Source: Tetraselmis striata (Eukaryota > Chlorophyta > Chlorodendrophyceae > Chlorodendrales > Chlorodendraceae). Taken from it: a DNA stretch of 64,000 bases. This document shows positions 10,675 to 21,107 of the stretch, one piece after another. Below the pieces are notes generated by a model. It made no database searches. It worked only from the letters and a program-made list of their open reading frames with translations, and was not told the origin of the DNA. Position 1 is the stretch's first letter. Each line of letters starts with the position of its first letter. The position numbers and the translations under genes were made by a program. The DNA lies in the NCBI GenBank assembly GCA_006384855.1, contig VCJN01000731.1, positions 62,001-126,000 of the forward strand. The letters run 5' to 3'.

Positions 10675-13550
10675 GTTGTGGAGGCTATGGCGGCTGCCCA
10701 GGAGCACCCCCCTGTGGATGCGGACGGGGAGGCTCGCTTGGTAACCGTCCATCAAGGCGATGACTTGTCCAGTGAATCACGCACCTTGCCCGGCGTGCGT
10801 TCAACACAACCCGGCTGGCGGAGGCCAAGCAGAACACTGGCTGCCATGGCGTGTGCCATGTGCATGTGGTCCTGGGCTATGTCAGCATGATCAACCTCTT
10901 CCCCCTCGCGCCGTTCCACCTGTTTTTTTTTGGCTTGGGAAGGGACTTCTGGAGGAAATTTGTCACCGTGCAGGGCCACATTGGATTCCGAGCTATGAAG
11001 CAGGAAGACCGGCGCCAGGCTTTAGTCCCGATACCCAGCAACTTTGAACGCGGGTTGCGCCCTTCGTTTGCAGTGTCCAAGAATCGAAAGGTAACCCCCC
11101 CCCCCTCCCCCGGGCGTGGGCGTGGGCGTGGGCGTGGGCGTGACGGCATTCCCCTCCATGACTGCAGGGTCAGGCAAGGTGACGGTGCAGTCCGGCTGGG
11201 TCATGGAGGACTGCTTGCACCACATGGAAACGTTTTCCATTCTTAACGCCGGTCCGCTGCTCGAGGAGGCCCGGGTGAAGGCGATCATGACCGAGAAGGA
11301 GCTTCGCGTCCCTAGGCGGTGCTTGGGCACATGTACAAGCGCATGCAAGGAGCTGCGTGGTTCGTCACGCGGTGGGGGTTGCAGAATGTGGTGACGGAGG
11401 AGGACGGCCCCGAGCGCAAGGCGCAGGTGGACGCGCTCACTAGGGAGGGGAGGACTCGATACCCCGCGCGGCGCCAAGGCGCGGCGGCCGGGGCAGCGCG
11501 GCGCCAAGGCGCGGCGGCCGGGGCAGCGCGGCGCCAAGGCGCGGCGGCCGGGGCAGCGCGGCGCCAAGACAGCGGCGGCCGGGGCAGCGCGGCGCCAAGG
11601 CGCGGCGGCCGGGGCAGCGCGGCGCCAAGGCGCGACGGCCGGGGCAGCGCGGCGCCAAGGCGCGGCGGCCGGGGCAGCGCGGCGCCAAGGCGCGGCGGCC
11701 GGGGCAGCGCGGCGCCAAGGCGCGGCGGCCGGGGCAGCGCGGCGCCAAGGCGCGGCGGCCGGGGCAGCGCGGCGCCAAGGCGCGGCGGCCGGGGCAGCGC
11801 GGCGCCAAGGCGCGGCGGCCGGGGGAGCGCGGCGCCAAGGCGCGGCGGCCGGGGCAGCGCGGCGCCAAGGCGCGGCGGCCGGGGCAGCGCGGCGCCAAGG
11901 CGCGGCGGCCGGGGGAGCGCGGCGCCAAGGCGCGGCGGCCGGGGCAGCGCGGCGCCAAGGCGCGGCGGCCGGGGCAGCGCGGCGCCAAGGCGCGGCGGCC
12001 GGGGCAGCGCGGCGCCAAGGCGCGGCGGCCGGGGCAGCGCGGCGCCAAGGCGCGGCGGCCGGGGCAGCGCGGCGCCAAGGCGCGGCGGCCGGGGCAGCGC
12101 GGCGCCAAGGCGCGGCGGCCGGGGCAGCGCGGCGCCAAGGCGCGGCGGCCGGGGCAGCGCGGCGCCAAGGCGCGCGGCCGGGGAGCGCGGCGCCAAGGCG
12201 CGGCGGCCGGGGCAGCGCGGCGCCAAGGCGCGGCGGCCGGGGCAGCGCGGCGCCAAGGCGCGGCGGCCGGGGCAGCGCGGCGCCAAGGCGCGGCGGCCGG
12301 GGCAGCGCGGCGCCAAGGCGCGGCGGCCGGGGCAGCGCGGCGCCAAGGCGCGGCGGCCGGGGCAGCGCGGCGCCAAGGCGCGGCGGCCGGGGCAGCGCGG
12401 CGCCAAGGCGCGGCGGCCGGGGCAGCGCGGCGCCAAGGCGCGGCGGCCGGGGCAGCGCGGCGCCAAGGCGCGGCGGCCGGGGCAGCGCGGCGCCAAGGCG
12501 CGGCGGCCGGGGCAGCGCGGCGCCAAGGCGCGGCGGCCGGGGCAGCGCGGCGCCAAGGCGCGGCGGCCGGGGCAGCGCGGCGCCAAGGCGCGGCGGCCGG
12601 GGCAGCGCGGCGCCAAGGCGCGGCGGCCGGGGCAGCGCGGCGCCAAGGCGCGGCGGCCGGGGCAGCGCGGCGCCAAGGCGCGGCGGCCGGGGCAGCGCGG
12701 CGCCAAGGCGCGGCGGCCGGGGGAGCGCGGCGCCAAGGCGCGGCGGCCGGGGCAGCGCGGCGCCAAGGCGCGGCGGCCGGGGCAGCGCGGCGCCAAGGCG
12801 CGGCGGCCCGGGGCAGCGCGGCGCCAAGACAGCGGCGGCCGGGGCAGCGTGGCGCCAAGGCGCGGCGGCCGGGGCAGCGCGGCGCCAAGGCGCGGCGGCC
12901 GGGGCAGCGCGGCGCCAAGACAGCGGCGGCCGGGGCAGCGCGGCGCCAAGGCGCGGCGGCCGGGGCAGCGCGGCGCCAAGGCGCGGCGGCCGGGGCAGCG
13001 CGGCGCCAAGGCGCGGCGGCCGGGGCAGCGCGGCGCCAAGGCGCGGCGGCCGGGGCAGCGCGGCGCCAAGGCGCGGCGGCCGGGGCAGCGCGGCGCCAAG
13101 ACAGCGGCGGCCGGGGCAGCGCGGCGCCAAGGCGCGGCGGCCGGGGCAGCGCGGCGCCAAGGCGCGGCGGCCGGGGCAGCGCGGCGCCAAGACAGCGGCG
13201 GCCGGGGCAGCGCGGCGCCAAGGCGCGGCGGCCGGGGCAGCGCGGCGCCAAGGCGCGGCGGCCGGGGCAGCGCGGCGCCAAGGCGCGGCGGCCGGGGCAG
13301 CGCGGCGCCAAGGCGCGGCGGCCGGGGCAGCGCGGCGCCAAGACAGCGGCGGCCGGGGCAGCGCGGCGCCAAGACAGCGCATACAGCGGAATCGGCGGAA
13401 AGGGATGCATTACAAGCTGTGGACGGCAGCCGCTGAAAACTATGCGGTCATGCCGCAACAACCCCAGCACTGGCTTCTGGATACCTCTGATCTGGCTGAC
13501 GGCGGCGGGCTGCGGGATGCAGGGCCGCATGACTGAGGTGGCGGTGCTGG
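10675..13550 (+). CDS. Candidate Tnp2-like transposase, running into a 30-bp minisatellite
   Basis: Coding-like segments lie on the plus strand. An exon from 10675 (after gtggcag) encodes VVEAMAAAQEHPPVDADGEA. A second block (about 10773-11092) encodes NTGCHGVCHVHVVLGYVSMI followed by FPLAPFHLFFFGLGRDFW and VPIPSNFERG. After a gt...cag gap comes VQSGWVMEDCLHHMETFSIL, and then from ~11319 LGHMYKRMQGAAWFV. The order GxxGxSxLhxLxYfD...MHlxlxGlxkdfw...IPsdfxR is typical of Tnp2/CACTA-type transposases, though here the usual DPMH reads APFH. The C-terminal part is encoded by the minisatellite (10-aa unit RRQGAAAGAA), in which several 31-base units shift the frame. The inverted copy (57871-56501) keeps one frame throughout. 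Exon phases and the true stop are not settled; I infer transposase, not prove it. Confidence 0.4.
11467..13385 (+). repeat. 30-bp minisatellite, ~64 units
   Basis: Tandem units of gcggcgccaaggcgcggcgg + ccggggcagc, almost all exactly 30 bp. Seven or so units carry caagacagc and are 31 bp, and one near 12170 is 28 bp. The unit has no stop in any frame of either strand, so frames of 690-790 aa appear on both strands. The equivalent array in the second copy has only ~17 units. Confidence 0.97.
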
Positions 13551-13962
13551 TGAGCCCGCAGAGTCTGCATGCGGCGGAGGCGGCGCAGCCGCATAGGCAC
13601 TAGACAATGCTCTGAAGCGAGCCCCAATTGTCTGCCCAGCGCCTGCCCCAATGTAACGCACCAGCTTGGCAGCAATTGGCAGTTCTTTTGCCCCCCCCCC
13701 TCCACCCCACAGACACACTACCAATACCAGTTTCTCATCCCGGCGGGCAGTTGATGCGTATACCCAGGCTTGTGCGTACGCGGTGCGGGGGGGGGGGGGG
13801 GGGGAATCACTATAGCTAAGCTAGTGATGTGAGATATGAGTGCAGCAACAGATATTGTGCAAGATATAATACGATGGCATGCAAGCGGGTCCCCGCTCTT
13901 CCACAATCATTGGCCCTGCTCCCTCTTGCCCCGCCCCCGGTGCCCTTTAGCTGCTCTCAGCA

Positions 13963-14275
13963 TCCCGAGTGGGATGGGCGGGGCAGCGGTTGCTACCGAG
14001 TGAGGCGTAGCATCGTTTGCAGTAGCAACGCAGCCTTTCCGGTGTGACGCCGCCTGGATGTAACCCAGCAGTACGCGCAAAGTGCAAGTGCAAGCTGCTG
14101 ATGGCGGGGATCCCGCGCGGGGGGGGGGGGGGGGCAGCGGCTGTGGGATAGGCGCGGCAGCGGTTGCTACAGAGTGAGGCGTCGCATTGTTTGCAGTAGC
14201 AACGCAGCCTTTCCGGTTGCATAGTGTGACGCAGCCTGGATGTAACCCAGCAGTACGCGCAAAGTGCAAGTGTTA
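13963..14275. repeat. Direct repeat pair inside CACTA copy 1
   Basis: 13963-14090 and 14148-14275 are near-identical (ggcagcggttgctac ... cagtacgcgcaaagtgcaag), separated by a poly-G run at 14119-14134. The same pair is present in the inverted copy at about 55820-56145. Confidence 0.8.
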
Positions 14276-14314
14276 CACGTCCGTGTGCCCCACCCAATGA
14301 CATTGCGCCCGACC

Positions 14315-15016
14315 TCACTGACGGCATGTCTCGCTCTCCTTCAGCTCCTGGGCCGTCCGCCGCCTCACCCTGCGCACCCTACCAGCCGCGCGTGCCTTCT
14401 CGGAAGCCTCACACACGGCGGCGCGAGTCGCGTCGTGGAACGCGTCCCTGACATGGCGGAACTCCGCCCTCTTCGTGGCCGTGGTCGGGCAGGGGACTGC
14501 CCGCTGATGGGTCGCCATGCATGGGTACTTGGGGCCGCACAACGCCGGGGTGCCGTCGCAGCAACACTCCCAGTCCGTCCGTTGGCCGCAGTCCACGCAT
14601 GACGGGCGTCCGGCCAGGACACGCACATGATAGTGCATGTGGCCGCCTCCCGCCACTACTCGTAGTGCTCCGGTCAACATGGCGACGAGCAAGTCGGCAT
14701 GTCCCGCAGGTGGCTGCGGGGCGGGTGGCGCGAGCGCAGCCTCGCTCGCCTCGACAACCCCCTCAGCCCGATCAGTCGCCTCGACCACGGCCTCCTCCGC
14801 CTCCTGACCCGGCGCACCAGGCGCATCATCGTCGCCTGGCAGGGCGTCCCCCCCCGCAACGGCGCCGTCGGCGGTGGCCGACGCCGTCGTGGCGGGGTGT
14901 TGTGAGGAGGTGGCCCTAGACATAGGTGGGGCCGGCACCGCCATGTGTTGCTCCACATGCGGTGCGGTTCTTGACGCGACAGCTCCGTCGCACCAGTACC
15001 GGCGCCGGCACCCCAC
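14315..15016 (-). CDS. Cys-rich protein of the CACTA element (233 aa)
   Basis: A 233-aa minus-strand frame preserved in both copies with only a handful of substitutions. The N-terminal half is Ala/acidic and probably disordered. The C-terminal half has a compact Cys cluster: PSCVDCGQRTDWECCCDG, then ALCGPKYPCMATHQR, i.e. C-x2-C-x6-CCC...C-x5-C-x3-H. This resembles the C-terminal zinc-binding module of piggyBac-type transposases and likely binds zinc. A basic RVRRVRRRTAQELKE tail follows. CACTA elements usually encode a second, DNA-binding protein beside the transposase, and this is a reasonable candidate. It is transcribed against the other element genes. Confidence 0.55.
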   Translation of the reverse strand: MGCRRRYWCDGAVASRTAPHVEQHMAVPAPPMSRATSSQHPATTASATADGAVAGGDALPGDDDAPGAPGQEAEEAVVEATDRAEGVVEASEAALAPPAPQPPAGHADLLVAMLTGALRVVAGGGHMHYHVRVLAGRPSCVDCGQRTDWECCCDGTPALCGPKYPCMATHQRAVPCPTTATKRAEFRHVRDAFHDATRAAVCEASEKARAAGRVRRVRRRTAQELKESETCRQ

Positions 15017-15244
15017 GCACGCCTGCTGGGCTTACCACCAACCGGCATGTTTCCTTTGGGAGGCGGTTCATCCGCGTCGGAGGTGAGCGGCGGTGCCTGT
15101 GTGGGTGTGGATACTGCCCGGCCATTAGGGCTCCCGCCGCCTGTCGCTCCGCCGACCCACGCCGCGGCGTGTGCTGCGCCCCGCATAGTCGCCTCGAATA
15201 TAATATACATGACGCGGGGACGGGGGGGGATTCGTGCGTTTCGT

Positions 15245-15547
15245 ATGTCGGCGGAAAGGCGTGCGAAGCTGCGGCTGGCGAAGGTGGTGGAAGTAAGCGT
15301 GGCGGCGTCGGCGGCGTATTACCGTGCGTGCATGCGTGCGCAACCCCGCGGCAGCAAGCGCCGGACTCGGCGTGTGCCAGCGGCAGAGCTGCGAAGCCAT
15401 GGACACGGTACGGGATGCCAAGTCTGGCTAAGCAACTGCCGAGGCTGGCGGCTTAACCCCCATGTCCGGCGGTTGAGGGACGGAAAGTGCGTAGAAGTTG
15501 ATCGGGAAAGCGGGCATATAAGCCTGGCTGTGCTAGGTTCCTATTAA
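15245..15547 (+). CDS. Small basic ORF of the CACTA element (100 aa)
   Basis: From ATG 15245 the frame encodes MSAERRAKLRLAKVVEVSVA and continues Arg-rich to a stop at 15547. The identical frame is intact in the inverted copy (54846-54544), which is the only support for it. No domain is recognised, and it overlaps the presumed promoter side of the opposite-strand Cys-rich gene. Confidence 0.3.
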   Translation: MSAERRAKLRLAKVVEVSVAASAAYYRACMRAQPRGSKRRTRRVPAAELRSHGHGTGCQVWLSNCRGWRLNPHVRRLRDGKCVEVDRESGHISLAVLGSY

Positions 15548-15904
15548 GTAATGGCGGTTTGTGCTAAGTAATTCTTAGGGGTAGACCATGCAGCGCAGGT
15601 AGGGGGCGGTATAAATGAGGCCGGGCACATATACTGCTCCACGAAACGACACTGTCGCACGTGTAGTTGAATAGACGCCCCCCCCCCCCCCCCATGTAAT
15701 ATTTGTCATGCATCGCCGGGGTATGTGTGAGTGGATGCCCCGCCGCCACATCCCCCCCCCCCCCCCCCCTCCCATTTACACTTGTGCACTCATAAAGTTT
15801 GGGCTGGTTTCGGAGCAATACATGTACGTATGTATATACATACAATGGAACGTAGGACCTGCGCGGAAAGAGGGGGGGCTGGCGGAATGCGTTGGGGGTG
15901 CGTA

Positions 15905-17030
15905 GAGTAGCGTGTTGGTGAGATTCGGGGTGCATCGGACGCCGGATGCCCATCCACCCAGCGTAAAAGACGCCTACGTAATATTCACACTATATATATT
16001 CACACGCAAATGTGTGAAAACCGGACATTCCGTGCCGGATGGGTGGGAATACGGCGTCCGATGCAGCCAAAACCCCAGCAACACGCTATTCTGTGCACCG
16101 CCAATGCACTCCGCCAGCACCGCCTCATTCTCTGTCGATTTCGAAAACGCCTTCACATTACCCACCGCTAATTGCAATTGCCACCGTGTAATGTTGTCAC
16201 GATGTGCGCACACAACAACACTTACTACCGGTTCCGACGCGGATGGAGGCGAGGCTTGCGGAGTGCGTTGGGGGTGCGTAGAGTAGCGTGCTGCAAATAA
16301 TTGGGGTGCATCGGACGCCGGATGCCCACCCACCCGGCGTAAAAGACGCGTAATATTCACACTTTATTAACACACAAATGTGTGAAAACCGGACATTCCG
16401 TGCCGGATGGGTGGGAATACGGCGTCCGATGCAGCCAAAACCCCAGCAACACGCTATTCTGTGCACCGCCAATGCACTCCGCCAGCACCGCCACATTCTC
16501 TGTCGATTTCGAAAACGCCTTCACATTGTCCACCGCTAATTGCAATTGCCACCGTGTAATGTTGTCACGATGTGCGCACACAACAACACTTACTACCGGT
16601 TCCGACGCGGATGGAGGCGAGGCTTGCGGAGTGCGTTGGGGGTGCGTAGAGTAGCGTGCTGCAAATAATTGGGGTGCATCGGACGCCGGATGCCCATCCA
16701 CCCGGCGTAAAAGACGCGTAATATTCACACTGCTTTATTAACACACAAATGTGTGAAAACCGGACATTCCGTGCCGGATGGGTGGGAATACGGCGTCCGA
16801 TGCAGCCAAAACCCCAGCAACACGCTATTCTGTGCACCGCCAATGCACTCCGCCAGCACCGCCTCATTCTCTGTCGATTTCGAAAACGCCTTCACATTAT
16901 CCACCGCTAATAATTGCAATTGCCACCGTGTAATGTTGTCACGATGTGCGCACACAACAACACTTACTACCGGTTCCGACGCGGATGGAGGCGAGGCTTG
17001 CGGAGTGCACTTGCGGTGCACAGACTAGCG
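15905..17030. repeat. ~371-bp tandem repeat inside CACTA copy 1 (3 units)
   Basis: About three head-to-tail units of the satellite that forms the long array at 59330-64000, here in reverse orientation (tgtgaaaaccggacattccg ... ggtgcatcggacgccgg). Units differ by small indels (taattgcaattg versus taataattgcaattg). Every unit is an imperfect inverted repeat with ~80-bp arms. Confidence 0.95.
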
Positions 17031-17377
17031 GGAGACTAGACCCATTGTCGCTTATTTACAAGCACGGGCGGTGCTGCCAGACCTGATCGTCTACGGCCGA
17101 TATAATATTCACACTATATTAACATCGGTGCACACCGCCGCACACCGCCGCACACCGCCGCACACCGCTGCGCGCGCACATTCGTCGCACACATTATCCC
17201 GGATTCACTCGCCGTATCCATTACGCCGTGCTACTTCAACAATAAACATTGCGAAATTACACCGACACAATGCCGCACCGACTAGCTCTTGACAATACGT
17301 GCATATAAATAGTAGTGGCGCGCTGCTCCTCGCCTCCGATGTGTCGTTGACTGCTGCGGAAGGCGGTCGTCGACTGG

Positions 17378-17742
17378 GTGTTAGTTTCTCCACCTCGGCC
17401 GCCCCCCCCCCCCCCCCCCCCCCGCCCCCCCCCCCTTCACCGCTCACAGCGCCATGGCCGACCTCGCCCCCCCGGGCAAAAGTGGGCGGCGAGCCTTGTT
17501 GTCTCGCGTGTCCGCGCCGCCGGCATCAAGGAGGACGAGAAAGACATGAGGAAACCCGTGACAAGGTGGGCGCGCAACAAAACACTCCATCCTCCGCATT
17601 AGCACGCACCCACTCGTGGCTAACTTGTGCCGCGCGCAGGTTCGTCCGGGAGCGCCGTAAGGCCCACCTCAACGCCAAGGCTTCCACAGTGCCAGCGGCG
17701 CAACTCGTGGTGGCCGAGGAGGCCGCATCCTCAGCCGCTTAA
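17378..17742 (+). CDS. Small basic protein of the CACTA element, two exons (5' end unresolved)
   Basis: An exon ending ...GIKEDEKDMRKPVTR with donor AG|gtgggc at 17566 joins cleanly in phase to an exon after cgcgcag at 17641, giving RFVRERRKAHLNAKASTVPA and a stop at 17742. The upstream part passes through a poly-C tract and has no certain ATG. The protein is Arg/Lys-rich, with no recognised domain. The inverted copy carries the same two exons (about 52272-51904). Confidence 0.4.
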
Positions 17743-17814
17743 AGGCGAAACGATTGTGGCTTGTTGTGGGTGTCTGGGCACAGGGGGCGTCCCGGCGCCA
17801 AGGTAAGGAAGCTC

Positions 17815-18042
17815 ATGGCGGCGTCGTCGACGGCACAGCCTCCCGGGGTGGTGAAGACACTGACGGATGACAAGAAGCGGAAGAGGCCAGTGAAGAAACG
17901 CCGAGGTAAGAAACTGACGGTCGCGGAGTCGGAGGCGGAGTCGGAGGCGCAGGCGGAGGCGGAGGCGGAGGCGGAGGCGGAGGCAGCGAGATCGTCGAAG
18001 CGGAGGGTCCCCCGGGCACGCAAGAACAAGAACAAGCAGTAG
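17815..18042 (+). CDS. Lys/Arg/Glu-rich small protein of the CACTA element (75 aa)
   Basis: ATG 17815 to TAG 18042. Two basic clusters (KKRKRPVKKRRGKK and KRRVPRARKNKNKQ) flank an acidic run encoded by a gaggcg microsatellite. The clusters look like nuclear-localisation signals. In the inverted copy a 4-base insertion truncates the frame, so the protein is probably dispensable or this is the only working copy. Confidence 0.4.
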   Translation: MAASSTAQPPGVVKTLTDDKKRKRPVKKRRGKKLTVAESEAESEAQAEAEAEAEAEAARSSKRRVPRARKNKNKQ

Positions 18043-18752
18043 CCCCCGCCCCCTTTACCCCCCCCCCCCCCCCCCCCCCCCCAGGCGGGAGCGGCTGGCG
18101 GCGAGGGGGGGCGGGGGGGGGCGGGGCGGGCGTGGTCCCCCCGCCCCCGCACCCCCCCCCCCCCCCCCCCCCCCGGGCCACATCCCCCGATGGCAGCTGT
18201 CGCGAATATTGTAATTCAATCATTCTTCGGCAAACCGCTGCCTGCCCCCGCCCTCCCCCTCGCGAATATTTATGTAACGTGAGCACTCTTTGGCAAAACA
18301 TGGCAGCCAAACCGCCCATCTGATGACCTTTGATCGGACGGCTGGCAGGCCCGATCAGCAGTACTAGTACTACAAATTCCCCAGTGTTACCAAATACGTA
18401 CGGCTGCGATTTGCGCTCCCATGTACTAATAGTCGTAGTTATCCACAGGACCACTCGTCATCGTCAGGGGGTTCGTACTGATACCCGGTACCGGCTTAAT
18501 AAATGTATCGCGTACTACCCGGTACCACCCGGTACCACCCGGTACTACACGGACAACCTCGCACCTTTACTTCAGTGCCATGTAGCACATCACACGTCAT
18601 GTACGGCTACCAGAATGATGACAAAAAGGATTTATCGCCCGCCGGCAATAACGCCGGATGTACTCGCACGTAACTGGATGGACATGCCGCCACCAGCAGC
18701 AGCTTTCACGGATAATAGTGGTACCGGTACGGTAGTGCTTCGTCACCCGTAT

Positions 18753-18774
18753 GTCACATCTGAATCTCACAGTG
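18753..18774 (-). repeat. CACTA copy 1, right terminal inverted repeat
   Basis: Exact reverse complement of 9392-9413. The GCA at 18775-18777 is the second half of the target-site duplication. Confidence 0.95.
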
Positions 18775-19697
18775 GCAAGTGCTGACTATGCATGATGCCA
18801 TGTGCTAAAGTATTAATAAGGCATAACCCAGTCCCTAGCTATATTGAACATATGCAGCAGTGTACCAACACCGATGTCAACACAGTCAGCCAACTGCACG
18901 GCCGCAATCACGCAGCAATGCCGCGCATATTGCCCCCTGCTCACACGATGTTTACCCCTGGTACGGGTGCTCACACTGCTCATCACGGGGCGCCTTGGGC
19001 CCGCCACGTCGCCCACGGCACGAGCCCCGGTGTTTCAGACATGGAAATCTGACATTCCCATGGAATTTGCATAAAAGTGGAATTTCCAGCAATTTGCTGG
19101 AAATTTCATCGAGCCCTTGTGGGATTTCCCGCAAAGCCCGCCTTTGCCGCCCGGGTGTCCCGTGTCCGTGTCCGGCGCTATCTTTGCATGTGCACATAGC
19201 AAAATTGGGGTGCGTACATAGCCGGGTAGATCGGTCCTACATACTGTGCAAATAGCAATCTGAGCTCCCTCATGGACAATAATATCGGAAGCGTTGATGG
19301 TAGATTGGCACTGCACCTATAAGTCGTGACTCGATCATTTTATTTATAAATAAAGGCTATTCTAGATGTGCGCTCTTCGCGCATATGCGTCTCATTAGCG
19401 CGTTGTACGCGCATGGCCTCGGAGCTCGGAGTAGTTCGGAGCTCGGGGCGCGCAGTGGAGCTCGGAACTCGGAGCTCGGAGCACGCTTATCTCGGAGCGC
19501 CTCAATGCTTGTAATCACTACTTTATTTCCAGCTCCTTTTCGCCTCGCCCTTAGCTTCTGCACTCACGCACTCACGCGTGCGCTCGCGCACACACACACA
19601 CGCACGAGAGCCGGCCTCAGATTCCGCGCTCTACATGTTATTTATATCATGGTAGCCCTCACTACACACGTCACATGGAGGATGAGGCAGTCCTCGA
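18775..19697. other. Right flank of CACTA copy 1 and non-coding DNA
   Basis: 18775-18885 is the right half of the target repeat (matches 8174-8275). Beyond it no gene is seen. An inverted motif (atttccagca / gctggaaat) lies at about 19082-19104, and a (CA)n tract near 19588. Confidence 0.6.
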
Positions 19698-20390
19698 TCA
19701 CTGAGGACTTGCTGCCGTGAAGTCCGCGTTTTTTTTCTGCGCGTAGCGAGCCCGTTGTTTAACACGGCTCGGCAAAACTCTCAGCTTACGGCGACTAACT
19801 CGCTGCGAGCCCCACACGAGTGCCGGCCCGTTTCCCCTCGCCGGCCCATCCACCCCCTTCTCCCCCCGACCGCTCCCACTCGTCACACACATGACGCCCC
19901 CCGTCTTTCTAACTATGACCGCTGTGACGGCAAGTGCGATGGCTGTGGCCGAATGGGCCATTCCATCATGCCTGAAATTCTCGTCCACGAGCGAGGCAAA
20001 CACGCAAGCCTGGCGCCAGAGAGTGGTTGCCAACAACACGGCAGCTAAGGGTATCACTTAGCTGAACTTTAACCGCCCTACCGGGTAGTCGGGGATGATG
20101 CCACCCGCCACGTCGGCTTCCCAAATATTGATCGTCTCTCTCAGTCTGCGCACATTGATCGCCGTGTCATGGCAAGTGACCGCGTGGAAGGAGCGGAACA
20201 GCACGCACGGCCGTAGCCGCAAGCGCCATTGCCGTGAACGGCTTGGACTGGTCGACGAAGGCGGATTTCCGCAGTTTTGGGTCCCGTAGTGGGTCCTTCT
20301 CGATGTGTATTTCCGAGGCGCGGTACGGATGAGCCCGCGCCGCAGCAAGCCATGTTCCGCCGTCTTCGCTAAATATGCGTCCATCTAAAA
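19698..20390 (-). pseudogene. Coding-like remnant, family unknown
   Basis: The minus strand from ~20390 reads DGRIFSEDGGTWLAAARAHP, SEIHIEKDPLRDPKLRKSAF and VDQSKPFTAMALAATAVRA in one frame. It then shifts to TAINVRRLRETINIWEADVA, and after a stop another frame gives CVFASLVDENFRHDGMAHSA. Codon use looks protein-like, but at least two frame breaks are needed, so it is probably a dead gene, possibly of a mobile element. I do not recognise the family. Confidence 0.3.
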
Positions 20391-21107
20391 CCGGGGTATG
20401 GTCTGGCGTCTAAGAGAAAGAACTTCCAACCCCGGAGAGCCTCTGCCCCAACTGTGAGGATGCCCGGTCATGTATGTTCCGTGTCGTTGCCTCGTTGCCT
20501 CGTTAAGACAAGCAATTTGGCCGGCGCCACTTAAGTTTTCTGAAATGCCCCAAAAATCTCTATGCCCTAGCTATCCCTGGTGTCCACCTAGGATATTTGG
20601 GGCGAAACTCAAAAGTAGCGCGCCGGGCAAAATGAGCGGCAACCCCAGAATAACAATTCCAGGCGGTCGAAAAAGCTAGAAAATTGTATTATTCGCGGAA
20701 ATTAAACTCTCAACTCCCCGGATGATCAGCCTCCCAGCCTCCCACCAGCGCGTCGTAGTCAACAGATTCAACACATTAATTGCGCATTATATGCGCGTAC
20801 TACACGCATTAGTTCCGTATCGAATCAGGTGGCAGCAGTTCGGCGACGCGCCTCAGTGTGACATCATGCGGCGGGCGCGTCGCGACTACAACCGCGGACT
20901 CATCTCGCAGTAGGTGGTACAGTACAGGTGGTCGCTACGAGTACCAGGTACGGGACTACCGGTACAGCACCTCATACAGTCATACAGGAGTACAGGCGAA
21001 AGTACCTACTCCGGTTTGGGTCGCGCCGCTGACCCTCCTTCATCCAGTGTGAGGCGCAGAGCTCTGACTGGGTGGTGGTACAACTCCACCGGGCTCACAC
21101 AAGCAAG
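20391..21107. other. Intergenic, upstream of the kinase gene
   Basis: No gene seen. Contains ggtacag/gtaccggtac-type short repeats at about 20913-20985. Confidence 0.4.

Larger units (their letters stand above)
9392..18774 (+). mobile_element. CACTA (EnSpm) DNA transposon, copy 1
   Basis: A 9,383-bp element bounded by perfect 22-bp inverted repeats at 9392-9413 and 18753-18774, starting CACTGTGAGATTCAGATGTG. Termini beginning CACTR, a 3-bp target duplication (GCA) and a Tnp2-like transposase candidate are the hallmarks of the CACTA superfamily. The paralogous empty site at about 8000-8275 confirms both borders. Gene order on the plus strand is a BED-like zinc-finger ORF, a Tudor-like segment, a transposase candidate with minisatellite, a Cys-rich gene (minus strand), a ~371-bp tandem repeat and two small basic proteins. 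The same element occurs inverted at 46444-59329. Confidence 0.9.

Noticed and set aside
11022-13530. Minus-strand frames of 690-790 aa across the minisatellite
   Set aside because: The 30-bp unit has no stop in any of six frames, so long frames appear automatically. The plus-strand frame continues from non-repetitive coding-like sequence; the minus ones do not.
9392-18774. Integrated virus or giant-virus segment
   Set aside because: The CACTG termini, 3-bp duplication and transposase-like gene explain the segment; no capsid, packaging ATPase or viral polymerase was seen.
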